A stretch of DNA of 64,000 nucleotides from Mesosutterella faecium. GTDB taxonomy: Bacteria > Pseudomonadota > Gammaproteobacteria > Burkholderiales > Burkholderiaceae_F. Below are positions 10,540 through 18,839 of this stretch, piece after piece. Made by a program: the position numbers and the translations under genes. The notes beneath the pieces are model-generated. The model did not search any database. It was not told the DNA's origin and saw only the letters and a program-made list of their open reading frames with translations. The DNA lies in contig NZ_JAKZJU020000001.1 of assembly GCF_022809315.2 (NCBI RefSeq), positions 682,001 through 746,000 on the forward strand, read 5' to 3'. The number at the start of each line of letters is the position of its first letter. Positions within the stretch are counted from its first letter, which is position 1.

Positions 10540-11457
10540 ATGCCGGTCAGCTGTACGCTTTGCCCCCGAAAGTGCTGCGTCGACAGGGGAAATCCATCCC
10601 AGATTAAGAGAGCCCTGTGCCGGGCGGGAAACCGGGCGGAAGTCTCACTCGTGTCGCTGCACAAGTGGGAGGAGCCCTGCATTTCGGGCGAGGCTGGCGC
10701 GGGCACGGTGTTTTTCGCCCACTGCAATCTGCGCTGCTGCTTCTGCCAGAACTATGAGATCAGTGCTGAGGGCCGCGGCATCGAGGTTTCCGACGAGCGC
10801 CTCGCGGACATCTTTCTGGAGCAGCAGGACCGCGGGGCCACCTGCCTGGAGCTCGTGACGCCGACACACTATGCGGACAACATCCTGCACGCTTTGCGGA
10901 TCGCCCGCCGCGGCGGTCTGCGGCTGCGAGTGGCCTACAACACGAACGGCTACGACTCGCCCGAAGTCCTTGAGAGGCTGAGGGGCTTCGTCGACATCTT
11001 TATGCCGGATCTTAAGTACTTCGATTCCCGGCTGGGAGAAAGATACTCGGGTGTTCCGCAGTATTTCGAGCGGGCCTCCGAGGCGATCCGCCGGATGTTC
11101 GAAATCACGGGCCCGGCGCGCTTTGACGACAGCGGGCTCATGGCCTCCGGAGTTCTTGTCCGTCACCTGATACTGCCCGGGCACTGGGAGGACAGCTGCA
11201 GGTGTGTCCAGTGGCTTTGGAATGAGTTCGGCGATCAGGTGTACCTGAGCCTGATGAACCAATACATGCCTCTTTACAAGGCGAGCCGCCACCCGGAAAT
11301 CAACCGCAGGCTTCTCACGCTCGAGTACCAGAAGGTGGTGCGCTTCGCCCGGAGCCTGGGGATCAAACACTGCTATATTCAGGTCGGGCACACGGCGGAG
11401 TCCCGGTTCATCCCCGTGTTCGACGGAGCCAATGTCCTGCACGGCCCCCGGTCGTGA
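10540..11457 (+). CDS. Radical SAM protein, PflA-like
   Basis: A 305-residue protein resembling pyruvate formate-lyase activating enzyme relatives (COG1313 type). The N-terminus has a four-cysteine-like CTLCPRKCCVDRG cluster; the SAM cluster motif is CNLRCCFC, followed by QNYEIS. The C-terminal part keeps LKYFDSRLGERYSGVPQYF. The ATG at 10540 follows GGAG by 12 bases. An in-frame GTG at 10489 after AAGGGGAG is an alternative start. The substrate is unknown. Confidence 0.85.
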   Translation: MPVSCTLCPRKCCVDRGNPSQIKRALCRAGNRAEVSLVSLHKWEEPCISGEAGAGTVFFAHCNLRCCFCQNYEISAEGRGIEVSDERLADIFLEQQDRGATCLELVTPTHYADNILHALRIARRGGLRLRVAYNTNGYDSPEVLERLRGFVDIFMPDLKYFDSRLGERYSGVPQYFERASEAIRRMFEITGPARFDDSGLMASGVLVRHLILPGHWEDSCRCVQWLWNEFGDQVYLSLMNQYMPLYKASRHPEINRRLLTLEYQKVVRFARSLGIKHCYIQVGHTAESRFIPVFDGANVLHGPRS

Positions 11458-11561
11458 CAGAGGCGGCCCGCTGCGGGCGGCCCCGGTTATGGTAAAACGG
11501 CATCAGAGTTTTTTAGGCCGCGCTGCGCGCCGGCGCGGCCTTCCGGCAGAGGCTTTCGGAT

Positions 11562-12131
11562 ATGACAGAACAGTCGTTGAAAAACAATTTCCTCGTGGCC
11601 ATGCCTAGTCTTAGAGACCCCAACTTCTCCCAGACCGTGGTCTATGTGCTTGGTCATGATCAGCAGGGGGCCCGGGGAGTGGTTATTAACCGGCCTACGG
11701 GCCTCGCGCTGTCGGAGGTCCTGAAAAAAACGGGAATCCGCGCCAAAGAAGGTGTGGAGATTCCCGACGCGGTCTACATCGGCGGCCCGGTTCAGACGGA
11801 AAGAGGCTGCGTGCTGCACGAGCGGGCCCGCACCTACATGCTCTCCGAGCAGGTGACCGACGGGCTTGTCTTCACGATTTCCAAGGACGTGCTCGAGGAT
11901 ATCGCGCAGGGCAGAGGCCCCGCGAAGCGGCTCTTTTTCCTGGGCTACGCGGGCTGGGAGCCCGGGCAGCTCGAGGCGGAGCTTGTGGCGGGGGACTGGA
12001 TCACGGTGGAGGCGGATCCCGCTGTCATTTTCGACGTGCCGCCGCAGCAGCGCTATGAGGCGGCCCTGAAACTGCTCGGGCTGGACATGCAGGCGCTGCA
12101 GTTCTCCAGCGGAAAGGCCGGCCATGCCTGA
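11562..12131 (+). CDS. YqgE/AlgH family protein
   Basis: A 189-residue protein of the UPF0301 (YqgE/AlgH) family. It is recognised by FLVAMPSLRDPNFSQTVVY near the N-terminus, GVVINRPTG and IGGPVQ, and by FFLGYAGWEPGQLEAEL in the C-terminal half. Function is not settled; AlgH was named for alginate regulation in Pseudomonas. Its last codons overlap the start of ruvX by 8 bases, the usual pairing. The 100 bases upstream hold GC-rich hairpins (GGCCGCGC...GCGCGGCC near 11517-11541). Confidence 0.92.
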   Translation: MTEQSLKNNFLVAMPSLRDPNFSQTVVYVLGHDQQGARGVVINRPTGLALSEVLKKTGIRAKEGVEIPDAVYIGGPVQTERGCVLHERARTYMLSEQVTDGLVFTISKDVLEDIAQGRGPAKRLFFLGYAGWEPGQLEAELVAGDWITVEADPAVIFDVPPQQRYEAALKLLGLDMQALQFSSGKAGHA

Positions 12132-12534
12132 ACAGTGCCCCGCCCTGCCTGCTACCGTGCTCGCCTTCGACTTCGGCCTGGCAAGGATCGGCTCCGCAGT
12201 CGGCAATACTTTCACGGCAACCGTGCAGCCTCTGAAGATCCTTTCCGCCCGGACCAACGCCGAGAAATGGCCCGCGGTGACGCGGCTGATCGAAGAGTGG
12301 CAGCCGGACGCCCTGGTGGTCGGCGTGCCGCTTAAAACGGACGGCTCACGCCAGGAAATGACCCTGCGGGCCGAGCGCTTCGCCCGGCAGCTGGAGGGGC
12401 GGTACCGCCTCCCGGTTTACCGGGTCGACGAGCGCTACTCCTCGGTCGAGGTCGAGCACGGCCGGGAAAAAATCGATGACATGTCGGCCGCCGTCATTCT
12501 GCAGCAGTGGTTCGGCGAGAACGGACTTGTTTAA
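12124..12534 (+). CDS. ruvX: Holliday junction resolvase-like nuclease RuvX/YqgF
   Basis: A 136-residue RNase H-fold protein. The first catalytic Asp is in VLAFDFGLARIG, the second acidic strand is in DALVVGVPL, and the C-terminal VDERYSSVEVE holds the remaining acidic residues. YqgF proteins act in 16S rRNA 5' processing and were proposed as junction resolvases. It overlaps yqgE at its start, and the next gene follows after about 40 bases. Confidence 0.93.
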   Translation: MPEQCPALPATVLAFDFGLARIGSAVGNTFTATVQPLKILSARTNAEKWPAVTRLIEEWQPDALVVGVPLKTDGSRQEMTLRAERFARQLEGRYRLPVYRVDERYSSVEVEHGREKIDDMSAAVILQQWFGENGLV

Positions 12535-12575
12535 TTAAGGGATACAAGATTTCAAGGGCGGGAGCTTGGTTACGA

Positions 12576-13385
12576 ATGAACTACGCAGTGGGACTTTATC
12601 GCTTCATCAGGATGATCCTGATGATTCCCTTCCTGGTGGTGATCGCCGCCTATGTTTTTCCTAGAAAGGACGAGCAGGAATACCGCCGGCTCGTGCAGCT
12701 CTGGAGCCGCAGGCTCCTCGCGAGCATGGGCATCGGGCTGCGCCTGAAGGGGCCTGAGCTCCGCTATGAGGAGCCCGGGGAAACGGGACTGTTGCTGCTG
12801 TGCAACCACACTTCGTTTCTCGATATTTTCGCAGTTGACGCTTTTTTGTGCTCCCGCTTTGTGGCGAAGGCCGAGATCGGCCGCTGGCCGTTCCTTGGCT
12901 CCATCGCGAGGGGCGTCCGGACGATATTCATCGACCGGAAGAACAAGCGGGGCATCCTCGGGATCCTCGAGCAGATGGAGCTCGCGCTTAAAAAAGGCGA
13001 GAATGTGATTTTCTTTCCTGAGGGCACGACAAGCCCCGGCGACAGGCTGCTGCCGCTGCACTCTAATCTGTTCGAGGCGGCGGTCGCCTCGGGGGCGGAC
13101 ATCCAGCCGCTGGTGCTGCGCTATACCGAGCGGGGTGAAAAAACTACCCGCATGGCCTATGTGGGGCAGATGTCCATTTTCCGGTGCCTGTGGCACGTCG
13201 TGACGACGCGGGACGCAGCCATCGAGGTGGAAGTGCTGCCCCGGTTTTCTGTTGACGGGATGAACCGCCATCAGCTCTGCCGCAAGGCCTCCCGAGTGAT
13301 GTCCGAAGGACTGGGCGTTGCCGACCCGGCAGACGGGGCCTCCCTGCCCCTGGAGACGGCGGCGAACTGCAAGGCAGGAGACTAG
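12576..13385 (+). CDS. Lysophospholipid acyltransferase family protein
   Basis: A 269-residue PlsC-superfamily enzyme. A membrane segment (FIRMILMIPFLVVIAAYVF) is followed by block I NHTSFLD (HX4D intact) and block III FPEGTT. The ATG at 12576 is preceded by GGGAG at about 11 bases, and fits the usual N-terminus better than upstream starts. Specific substrate is unknown; 1-acylglycerol-phosphate or ornithine-lipid acylation are both possible. Its TAG shares CTAG (13382-13385) with the convergent apaH. Confidence 0.85.
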   Translation: MNYAVGLYRFIRMILMIPFLVVIAAYVFPRKDEQEYRRLVQLWSRRLLASMGIGLRLKGPELRYEEPGETGLLLLCNHTSFLDIFAVDAFLCSRFVAKAEIGRWPFLGSIARGVRTIFIDRKNKRGILGILEQMELALKKGENVIFFPEGTTSPGDRLLPLHSNLFEAAVASGADIQPLVLRYTERGEKTTRMAYVGQMSIFRCLWHVVTTRDAAIEVEVLPRFSVDGMNRHQLCRKASRVMSEGLGVADPADGASLPLETAANCKAGD

Positions 13386-14227
13386 GCTCCTCCCGGCTTC
13401 CTCCAGAGTGGACTTCTGACGGTGAAAAGCCTCCGGTCCGACATGCGCACCGCCGACAGCGTTCCGCCCCAGAGGCAGCCCGTGTCAACGGCGATCAGCC
13501 GGGGCTTCATCATGAGGCCCAGCATGGACCAGTGGCCGAACACGATGAGCTCGCCGCGCAGTTTCCGGTCCTGCTGCTCGAACCACGGCTCGAGGCTGGC
13601 CGGAGCCTGGGCAAGTCCCTCGCGCACGCTGAAATTGAGCTCCTTGGTCCTGCGGTCAATGAACCTGATCCGGGTAAAGGCATTGAGGATCGCTCTCATG
13701 CGGGCGGTCCCCGCGAGCCCCTCGGACCACTGGGTGTCTCCGTACATGTCCCGCAGGTAGTCCTTCCAGCCCGGTCCCGAAAGCTGCTCCTCCGCCTCTC
13801 GGGCGAGCCCGAGCGTCTGCTCGAGGCTCCAGTCCGGATGGACTCCCGCGTGGACGAACAGGGCGCCCTCGCGGTAGAGGGCGAGGTGCTGGCGACGCAG
13901 CCAGTCAATCAGTGCGCCGCAGTCCGCAGCCTCGAGGATCGGGGCGATGGTGTCGCGCCCGTGCGGCCGGGCGTGGCCCGCGGCGACGCACAGCAGGTGC
14001 AGGTCGTGGTTGCCGAGCAGGCACTGTGCGCGCCCGGACTCCTCGAGTTTTTTGACGAACCGCAGCGTTTCGAGCGACTGCGGCCCCCGGTTGACTAGGT
14101 CGCCGAGGAAAATGAGCTGCGGTCGGCCCGGCAGCTGCGAGAGGAGTTGCTGCAGGCTCTCGAGGCAGCCGTGAAGGTCGCCGACGGCATACAGGCTTTC
14201 GCGGCAAAAAGGCGCCTCGCGGGTCAT
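13382..14227 (-). CDS. apaH: Diadenosine tetraphosphatase (symmetrical)
   Basis: A 281-residue calcineurin-like phosphoesterase that splits Ap4A into two ADP. Metal-binding motifs GDLHGC, GDLVNRGP and GNHD appear in order in the first 80 residues, and VFGHWSM near the C-terminus completes the site. Length is normal. It is the last gene of the ADP-heptose block and overlaps hldE2 by 4 bases. Confidence 0.95.
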   Translation of the reverse strand: MTREAPFCRESLYAVGDLHGCLESLQQLLSQLPGRPQLIFLGDLVNRGPQSLETLRFVKKLEESGRAQCLLGNHDLHLLCVAAGHARPHGRDTIAPILEAADCGALIDWLRRQHLALYREGALFVHAGVHPDWSLEQTLGLAREAEEQLSGPGWKDYLRDMYGDTQWSEGLAGTARMRAILNAFTRIRFIDRRTKELNFSVREGLAQAPASLEPWFEQQDRKLRGELIVFGHWSMLGLMMKPRLIAVDTGCLWGGTLSAVRMSDRRLFTVRSPLWRKPGGA

Positions 14228-14727
14228 TTCTCTGCCCCGCCCCTGATCTTTTTAAGCAGCGCTGTGGTTGAGCGTTCGAATTCGAAGGCGATGGTACAGG
14301 ATCTGCCGCCCCACGAGGCAACGAGACGGGCCTCCGGGAGGTCCTCGACCTCGTAGTCTCCGCCTTTCACGTAGATGTCGGGGCGGACAGCGGCGATCGG
14401 TTCGAGCGGCACCTTATCACTGAATATCGTCACCAGCGAGACGGATTCGAGGGCAGCGAGGACCGCCGCCCGGTCCTCCTCGCGGTTCACCGGCCTGTCA
14501 TCGCCCTTGCCCAGCATCCGCACTGAAGCGTCGGAGTTCACCGCGACGACGAGGCTCGCCCCGAGCGTGGCCGCCTGGGCGAGGTAGGTGACGTGGCCGC
14601 GGTGGAGAATGTCGAAAACGCCGTTTGTCATGACGATGGGGCGGGGAAGCCGCTGCACGGCCTCCCGCAGGCGCTCTCCCGAGACGATTTTTTTCTCAAA
14701 GGACGGCGCGGGAAAATGCTTGCTCAT
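14224..14727 (-). CDS. hldE2: D-glycero-beta-D-manno-heptose 1-phosphate adenylyltransferase
   Basis: A 167-residue nucleotidyltransferase (RfaE domain II) with the cytidylyltransferase motif TNGVFDILHRGHVTYL and a later YVKGGDYE. It activates heptose-1-phosphate to ADP-heptose. The ATG at 14727 overlaps the gmhB stop (ATGA) and is preceded by AAGGA; a longer frame upstream lies within gmhB. It forms a separate protein, unlike enterobacterial HldE where this domain is fused to the kinase found here at 16319-17254. Confidence 0.94.
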   Translation of the reverse strand: MSKHFPAPSFEKKIVSGERLREAVQRLPRPIVMTNGVFDILHRGHVTYLAQAATLGASLVVAVNSDASVRMLGKGDDRPVNREEDRAAVLAALESVSLVTIFSDKVPLEPIAAVRPDIYVKGGDYEVEDLPEARLVASWGGRSCTIAFEFERSTTALLKKIRGGAEK

Positions 14728-15296
14728 GAGGAAATCCTTCTGCAAAACGAATGAAACCAGCTGCTTTGGGCAGCTTCGAGCAGGTTTCTGAAGGACGCGG
14801 TCGCCGGCGCTGCGAGCGCAGGACGCTCGGTCCCGTTTTTCCCGAGCAGCACGCGCTCGGCCAGCCCCGCTGCGCAACCGGCCTGCACATCGGAAAGGCT
14901 GTCGCCGAAGATGACGCTCCTGGCGGGATCAATCCCAAAGTCCCGTATGGCGGCTTCAATCATGCCGGGTGCGGGCTTGCGGCAGCCGCAGACCTTCCTG
15001 TATCGAGGAATCGCGGCCTCGGGGTGATGGGGGCAGAAATAGACCTTTTCAATTTCGGCTCCGGCCCGGGCCATTTCGGCCAGCATCCACTCGGTGAGCT
15101 TCGAGAAGTCCTGCTCGGAAAAATAACCTCGTCCGATGCCTGACTGGTTGGTGACAACGAACAGGCGGAACCCCTGCTGCCGGAACAGCCTGCAGGCGTC
15201 GAGGGTGCCCGGGACAAAGGAAAAGTCCTCTATGCGGTGCACATAGGCTCGGTCCACATTGATGACGCCGTCCCGGTCAAGAAACACTGCCTTCAT
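14724..15296 (-). CDS. gmhB: D-glycero-D-manno-heptose 1,7-bisphosphate 7-phosphatase
   Basis: A 190-residue HAD phosphatase. The nucleophile motif is FLDRDGVIN near residue 5-13, and VFGDSLSDVQAG is the late Asp motif. The zinc-binding loop CPHHPE...CGCRKP is typical of GmhB. It produces heptose-1-phosphate, the substrate of the next gene. It lies between hldD and hldE2 in the ADP-heptose operon. Confidence 0.95.
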   Translation of the reverse strand: MKAVFLDRDGVINVDRAYVHRIEDFSFVPGTLDACRLFRQQGFRLFVVTNQSGIGRGYFSEQDFSKLTEWMLAEMARAGAEIEKVYFCPHHPEAAIPRYRKVCGCRKPAPGMIEAAIRDFGIDPARSVIFGDSLSDVQAGCAAGLAERVLLGKNGTERPALAAPATASFRNLLEAAQSSWFHSFCRRISS

Positions 15297-15314
15297 GGAA
15301 TGCTCCGCAGGCCC

Positions 15315-16322
15315 TTATGGGTTCGGATAGCGCTTCAAAAGGTCCTGCATGTAAAGCGCAGTGCCTTCCTGTACGGACTTGAAGCGCGTGGTGCAGCCCG
15401 CAGCCCGGAGCTTGGTCTGGTCAGCCTGCGTGTAGGCCTGATACTTGCCCTTGAGCGCCTCTGGAAATGCGATGTAGCGGATATAGCCCTTCCCGACTGC
15501 CTCTTCGAGCGAGAGGGGAGCGCTGATTTTGCCTTCGGCCTGCAGCAGTGTGTTCACGACGGTGAGAGAAATGTCGTTGAAGGGCTGGGCCCGCCCGGTT
15601 CCCACGTTGAAGATCCCGGTCGCGGGCTTTTCGAAGAATCCCATGATCGTGGCCACCACGTCGCCCACGTAGACGAAGTCGCGCATCTGCTCACCGTTGC
15701 CGTACCCGAGGCAGCCTTCGAAGAGCTTCACAAAACCATCGCGGCGGAACTGGAAGTACTGGTGGAAGGCGACCGAGGCCATCTTGCCTTTGTGCTGCTC
15801 GTGCGGCCCGTAGACGTTGAAGTAGCGCATGCCGGTCACCGGGGCGGTGATGCGGCCCGCGGCGATATCGCGGCGGAGCACCTGGTCGAAGAGGTACTTG
15901 GAGTAGCCGTAGCAATTAAGCGGCCCCTCGTTGCGCGGATCCTCTACGAAAGTGGTGTGTGCTCCGTAGGTGGCGGCCGAAGAAGCGTAGATGAACGGCA
16001 CCCGCTCCCTCTGGCACCAGTGGTAGAGCTCCAGAGTGTAGCGGTAGTTGTTGTCCATCACGTAGCGGCCGTCGGATGCCATCGTGTCGGAACAGGCCCC
16101 CTGGTGGAATACGGCCTCCGGGCGAGGCATCTTTCCAGCCTTCACGAGGTCAATGAAGTCGTGCTTGTCCATGTAATCGGAGATCTGGCACTCCGAGAGG
16201 TTCAGGAATTTGTCGGCACGGGTCAGGTTGTCGACGGCCAGGATGTCCGTGAAGCCCTTTTTGTTGAGGGCGATGGTGTTGTTGCAGCCAATGAAGCCGG
16301 CGGCTCCTGTGACGATGATCAT
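15315..16322 (-). CDS. hldD: ADP-L-glycero-D-manno-heptose-6-epimerase
   Basis: A 335-residue extended short-chain dehydrogenase. The NAD(P) Rossmann motif TGAAGFIG is at residues 5-12; the catalytic Tyr-Lys pair is in YGYSKYLFDQ. FNVYGPHEQHKGKMASV and the DFVYVGDVV segment are HldD hallmarks. It converts ADP-D,D-heptose to the L,D form used by WaaC. The start overlaps the hldE1 stop by 4 bases. Confidence 0.97.
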   Translation of the reverse strand: MIIVTGAAGFIGCNNTIALNKKGFTDILAVDNLTRADKFLNLSECQISDYMDKHDFIDLVKAGKMPRPEAVFHQGACSDTMASDGRYVMDNNYRYTLELYHWCQRERVPFIYASSAATYGAHTTFVEDPRNEGPLNCYGYSKYLFDQVLRRDIAAGRITAPVTGMRYFNVYGPHEQHKGKMASVAFHQYFQFRRDGFVKLFEGCLGYGNGEQMRDFVYVGDVVATIMGFFEKPATGIFNVGTGRAQPFNDISLTVVNTLLQAEGKISAPLSLEEAVGKGYIRYIAFPEALKGKYQAYTQADQTKLRAAGCTTRFKSVQEGTALYMQDLLKRYPNP

Positions 16323-17254
16323 TCAATGACTCCTTTGGGAAACAGTTCTTGAAAAGAAACGGTTGCGGTGCCCAGTTTGCCCACCACGATCCCGCCCGCC
16401 CTGTTGGCGACCTGCACTGATTTTTCAAGCGGAACGCCGGCCGCCATCAAGGAGGCGAGCACGGCGATGACCGTATCGCCGGCGCCGGAGACGTCGTAGA
16501 CCTCGCGTGCCTGAGCCGGGACGGAAAAGCGCCCCCGCTCCGTAAAGAGCGTCATGCCTTCCTCGCTTCGTGTGAGCAGCAGCGCCTTCAGGCCGAGCTT
16601 TGTACGAAGACCCTGGGCCTTGTCGGTGAGTTCGTCTTCCGAATTCCAGGCACCCACCACCTGCGCGAGCTCCGCCCGGTTCGGCGTAATGATGGAAGCG
16701 CCTTCATAGCGGCTGTAGTCGGAGCCCTTAGGGTCGACGAGCACGGGCTTGCCCATCGCCCGGGCGAGCTCGATCATGCGCTTGATGTGGGAGAGTCCGC
16801 CCTTGCCGTAGTCGGAAAGGAGAACAGCCGCGTGGCCTGGCAGCTCGCGCTCGTATGTCCCGAGATGGGCCAGAAGGATCTCCTCGTGCGGCAGGTTCTC
16901 AAAATCTACCCGCAGCATCTGCTGCTGCCTTGCGATGATGCGCAGCTTCACCGTCGTCTCGAGCCTGGGGTCGAAATGCAGCAGCGGGCGCACGCGGGCC
17001 GCTTCGAGCAGCTTCGCGAGATGTTCGCCCGCCTCGTCGCGGCCCACGACCGTGAGCAGCGATGCTTCTCCGCCCAGGGCAGCGATGTTCCGGGCAACGT
17101 TGGCCGCGCCCCCAAGACGCTCTTCCTTGCGCGCTATCCGGACGACAGGAACCGGCGCTTCCGGTGAAATTCTCGAGGCGTCGCCGAACCAGTACTGGTC
17201 CAGCATGGCGTCTCCGACAACCAGAATTTTCCGAAATCTGACAGGCTCGGCCAC
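16319..17254 (-). CDS. hldE1: D-glycero-beta-D-manno-heptose-7-phosphate kinase
   Basis: A 311-residue PfkB-family kinase (RfaE domain I). ILVVGDAMLDQYW opens the fold, RLGGAANVARNIAALGG binds sugar, and DVSGAGDT is the PfkB anion-hole motif. The start is a GTG at 17254, chosen because GGAGA lies about 6 bases upstream; an in-frame ATG at 17290 lacks any Shine-Dalgarno. It heads the ADP-heptose block hldE1-hldD-gmhB-hldE2-apaH. Confidence 0.94.
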   Translation of the reverse strand: MAEPVRFRKILVVGDAMLDQYWFGDASRISPEAPVPVVRIARKEERLGGAANVARNIAALGGEASLLTVVGRDEAGEHLAKLLEAARVRPLLHFDPRLETTVKLRIIARQQQMLRVDFENLPHEEILLAHLGTYERELPGHAAVLLSDYGKGGLSHIKRMIELARAMGKPVLVDPKGSDYSRYEGASIITPNRAELAQVVGAWNSEDELTDKAQGLRTKLGLKALLLTRSEEGMTLFTERGRFSVPAQAREVYDVSGAGDTVIAVLASLMAAGVPLEKSVQVANRAGGIVVGKLGTATVSFQELFPKGVIE

Positions 17255-17430
17255 AGGGCTCTCCTTTTCTTTAAAACGCGACAGTGCCATTGTAGTGGCA
17301 AGTCCGCGCCGGGCGAAGCGCCTCTTCCCTTTGGCTGGCGAAGGAAAGCGGGCCTGCGGGGGCACTGTGGGCGCCGGCCTCAGGCGTTAAACTTAGCTAC
17401 TCCGGAGAATGGTCTTATAGCGTTTGAATC
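17255..17430. promoter_or_regulatory. Divergent intergenic region between the two LPS blocks
   Basis: These 176 bases separate hldE1 (leftward) from the phosphohexomutase gene (rightward) and must carry both promoters. TTATAG near 17414 is a possible -10 for the rightward gene. No convincing -35 or operator is visible. Confidence 0.4.
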
Positions 17431-18816
17431 ATGAAGAAACTGGATCCGAGCCTTTTCAAGGCGTATGACATCCGCGGCGTTGCGGGCGATAACCTCACTG
17501 CAGAGGTCGTGGAGCAGGTGGGCCTCGTGCTGGGGACCCTGGCTTTTGAACAGGGCGTGCCCGCCCTTTGCGTGGGGCGCGACGGCAGACTTTCGAGCCC
17601 GGAGCTTTCCGAAGCCCTGATCCGCGGCATCGCTGGCGCGGGCACCGATGTGTACGACATCGGCATGGAGCCCACTCCTGTGCTGTATTTCGCCACTCAC
17701 TATTTCAAGACGGGTTCGGGCGTCGCGGTGACCGGCAGCCACAATCCCAGCCGTGACAACGGCCTCAAGATGATGATGGGCGGCAGGACGCTTTTCGGAC
17801 CGATGATCCAGGACATCCGCCGGAGGGTTGAGCTGGAGGACTGGCGCCGCGGCTGCGGGAAGGGCCGTGTGGAGCGAAGGGACGCGGAGACCCCGTACTT
17901 CGAAAAGATTGCGGGAGACATCTCGCTCAGCCGTCCCATGAAGGTCATGCTGGATACCGGCAACGGCGTGACCGGGCCTCTTGCGATGAAGCTCTACAGG
18001 AAGATCGGCTGCAGCGTCACGGGGCTTTTCACCGAAATTGACGGACACTTTCCTCATCACCACCCTGATCCGTCCAAGCCAGCCAATCTTCAGGATCTGA
18101 TCGCAGGGCTTCGGAATTCGGATGCGGAAGTGGGGCTCGCCTTCGACGGGGACGGCGACCGCCTCGGAGTCGTGACCAAGGACGGGGAGATCATATACCC
18201 CGACCGTCAGATGATGCTTTTTTCCGAAGATATCCTGAAAAAGCATCCAGGCAGCCAGATCATCTACGACGTGAAGTGCACCCGCAGGCTTGTCGACTGG
18301 ATCCGGGAGCATGGCGGCAGGCCGGTCATCAGCCGAACGGGACACTCCTTCGTCAAGGCTCGCCTGCACGAGACGAACGCTCCTCTCGCGGGGGAGATGA
18401 GCGGGCACCTGTTCTTCAACGACGGGAGATGGCCGGGGTTCGACGACGGACTTTACGCCGGTGCGAGGCTGCTCGAGATCCTGTCGCGCAGCAGCAATCC
18501 TTCCGCTGTGCTGCACGCCCTGCCGACGGCGCAGAACACCCCGGAGCTTCAGATCCCGATGGCCGAAGGCGAGAATAAGAAATTCGTCCAGAGGATCCAG
18601 GAGGAGCTCCATTTTCCTGATGCCGTTGATGAGATTCGGATTGACGGTCTGCGGGTGGAATGGAAGGACGGATTTGCGCTCGCCCGTGCCTCCAATACGA
18701 CTCCGGTGGTTGTCGTGAGACTCGAGGGCGACACGGTCCAGGCTCTCGACCGGATCAAGAAGGTCTTCGGGGAAGCCCTCAGGCGCATTTCGCCGGACAT
18801 CAAGCTTCCTTTCTAA
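17431..18816 (+). CDS. Phosphomannomutase/phosphoglucomutase
   Basis: A 461-residue alpha-D-phosphohexomutase of the AlgC/ManB type. FKAYDIRGVAGDNL opens the protein, the phosphoserine loop is VTGSHNPSRDNG, the metal loop is AFDGDGDRLG, and the sugar-specificity loop GEMSGHLFFND is typical of PMM/PGM enzymes. It interconverts hexose 6- and 1-phosphates for surface polysaccharide synthesis. pgi follows after about 23 bases in the same direction. Confidence 0.94.
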   Translation: MKKLDPSLFKAYDIRGVAGDNLTAEVVEQVGLVLGTLAFEQGVPALCVGRDGRLSSPELSEALIRGIAGAGTDVYDIGMEPTPVLYFATHYFKTGSGVAVTGSHNPSRDNGLKMMMGGRTLFGPMIQDIRRRVELEDWRRGCGKGRVERRDAETPYFEKIAGDISLSRPMKVMLDTGNGVTGPLAMKLYRKIGCSVTGLFTEIDGHFPHHHPDPSKPANLQDLIAGLRNSDAEVGLAFDGDGDRLGVVTKDGEIIYPDRQMMLFSEDILKKHPGSQIIYDVKCTRRLVDWIREHGGRPVISRTGHSFVKARLHETNAPLAGEMSGHLFFNDGRWPGFDDGLYAGARLLEILSRSSNPSAVLHALPTAQNTPELQIPMAEGENKKFVQRIQEELHFPDAVDEIRIDGLRVEWKDGFALARASNTTPVVVVRLEGDTVQALDRIKKVFGEALRRISPDIKLPF

Positions 18817-18839
18817 ACCTTGAACGGGTGGACACTGCC

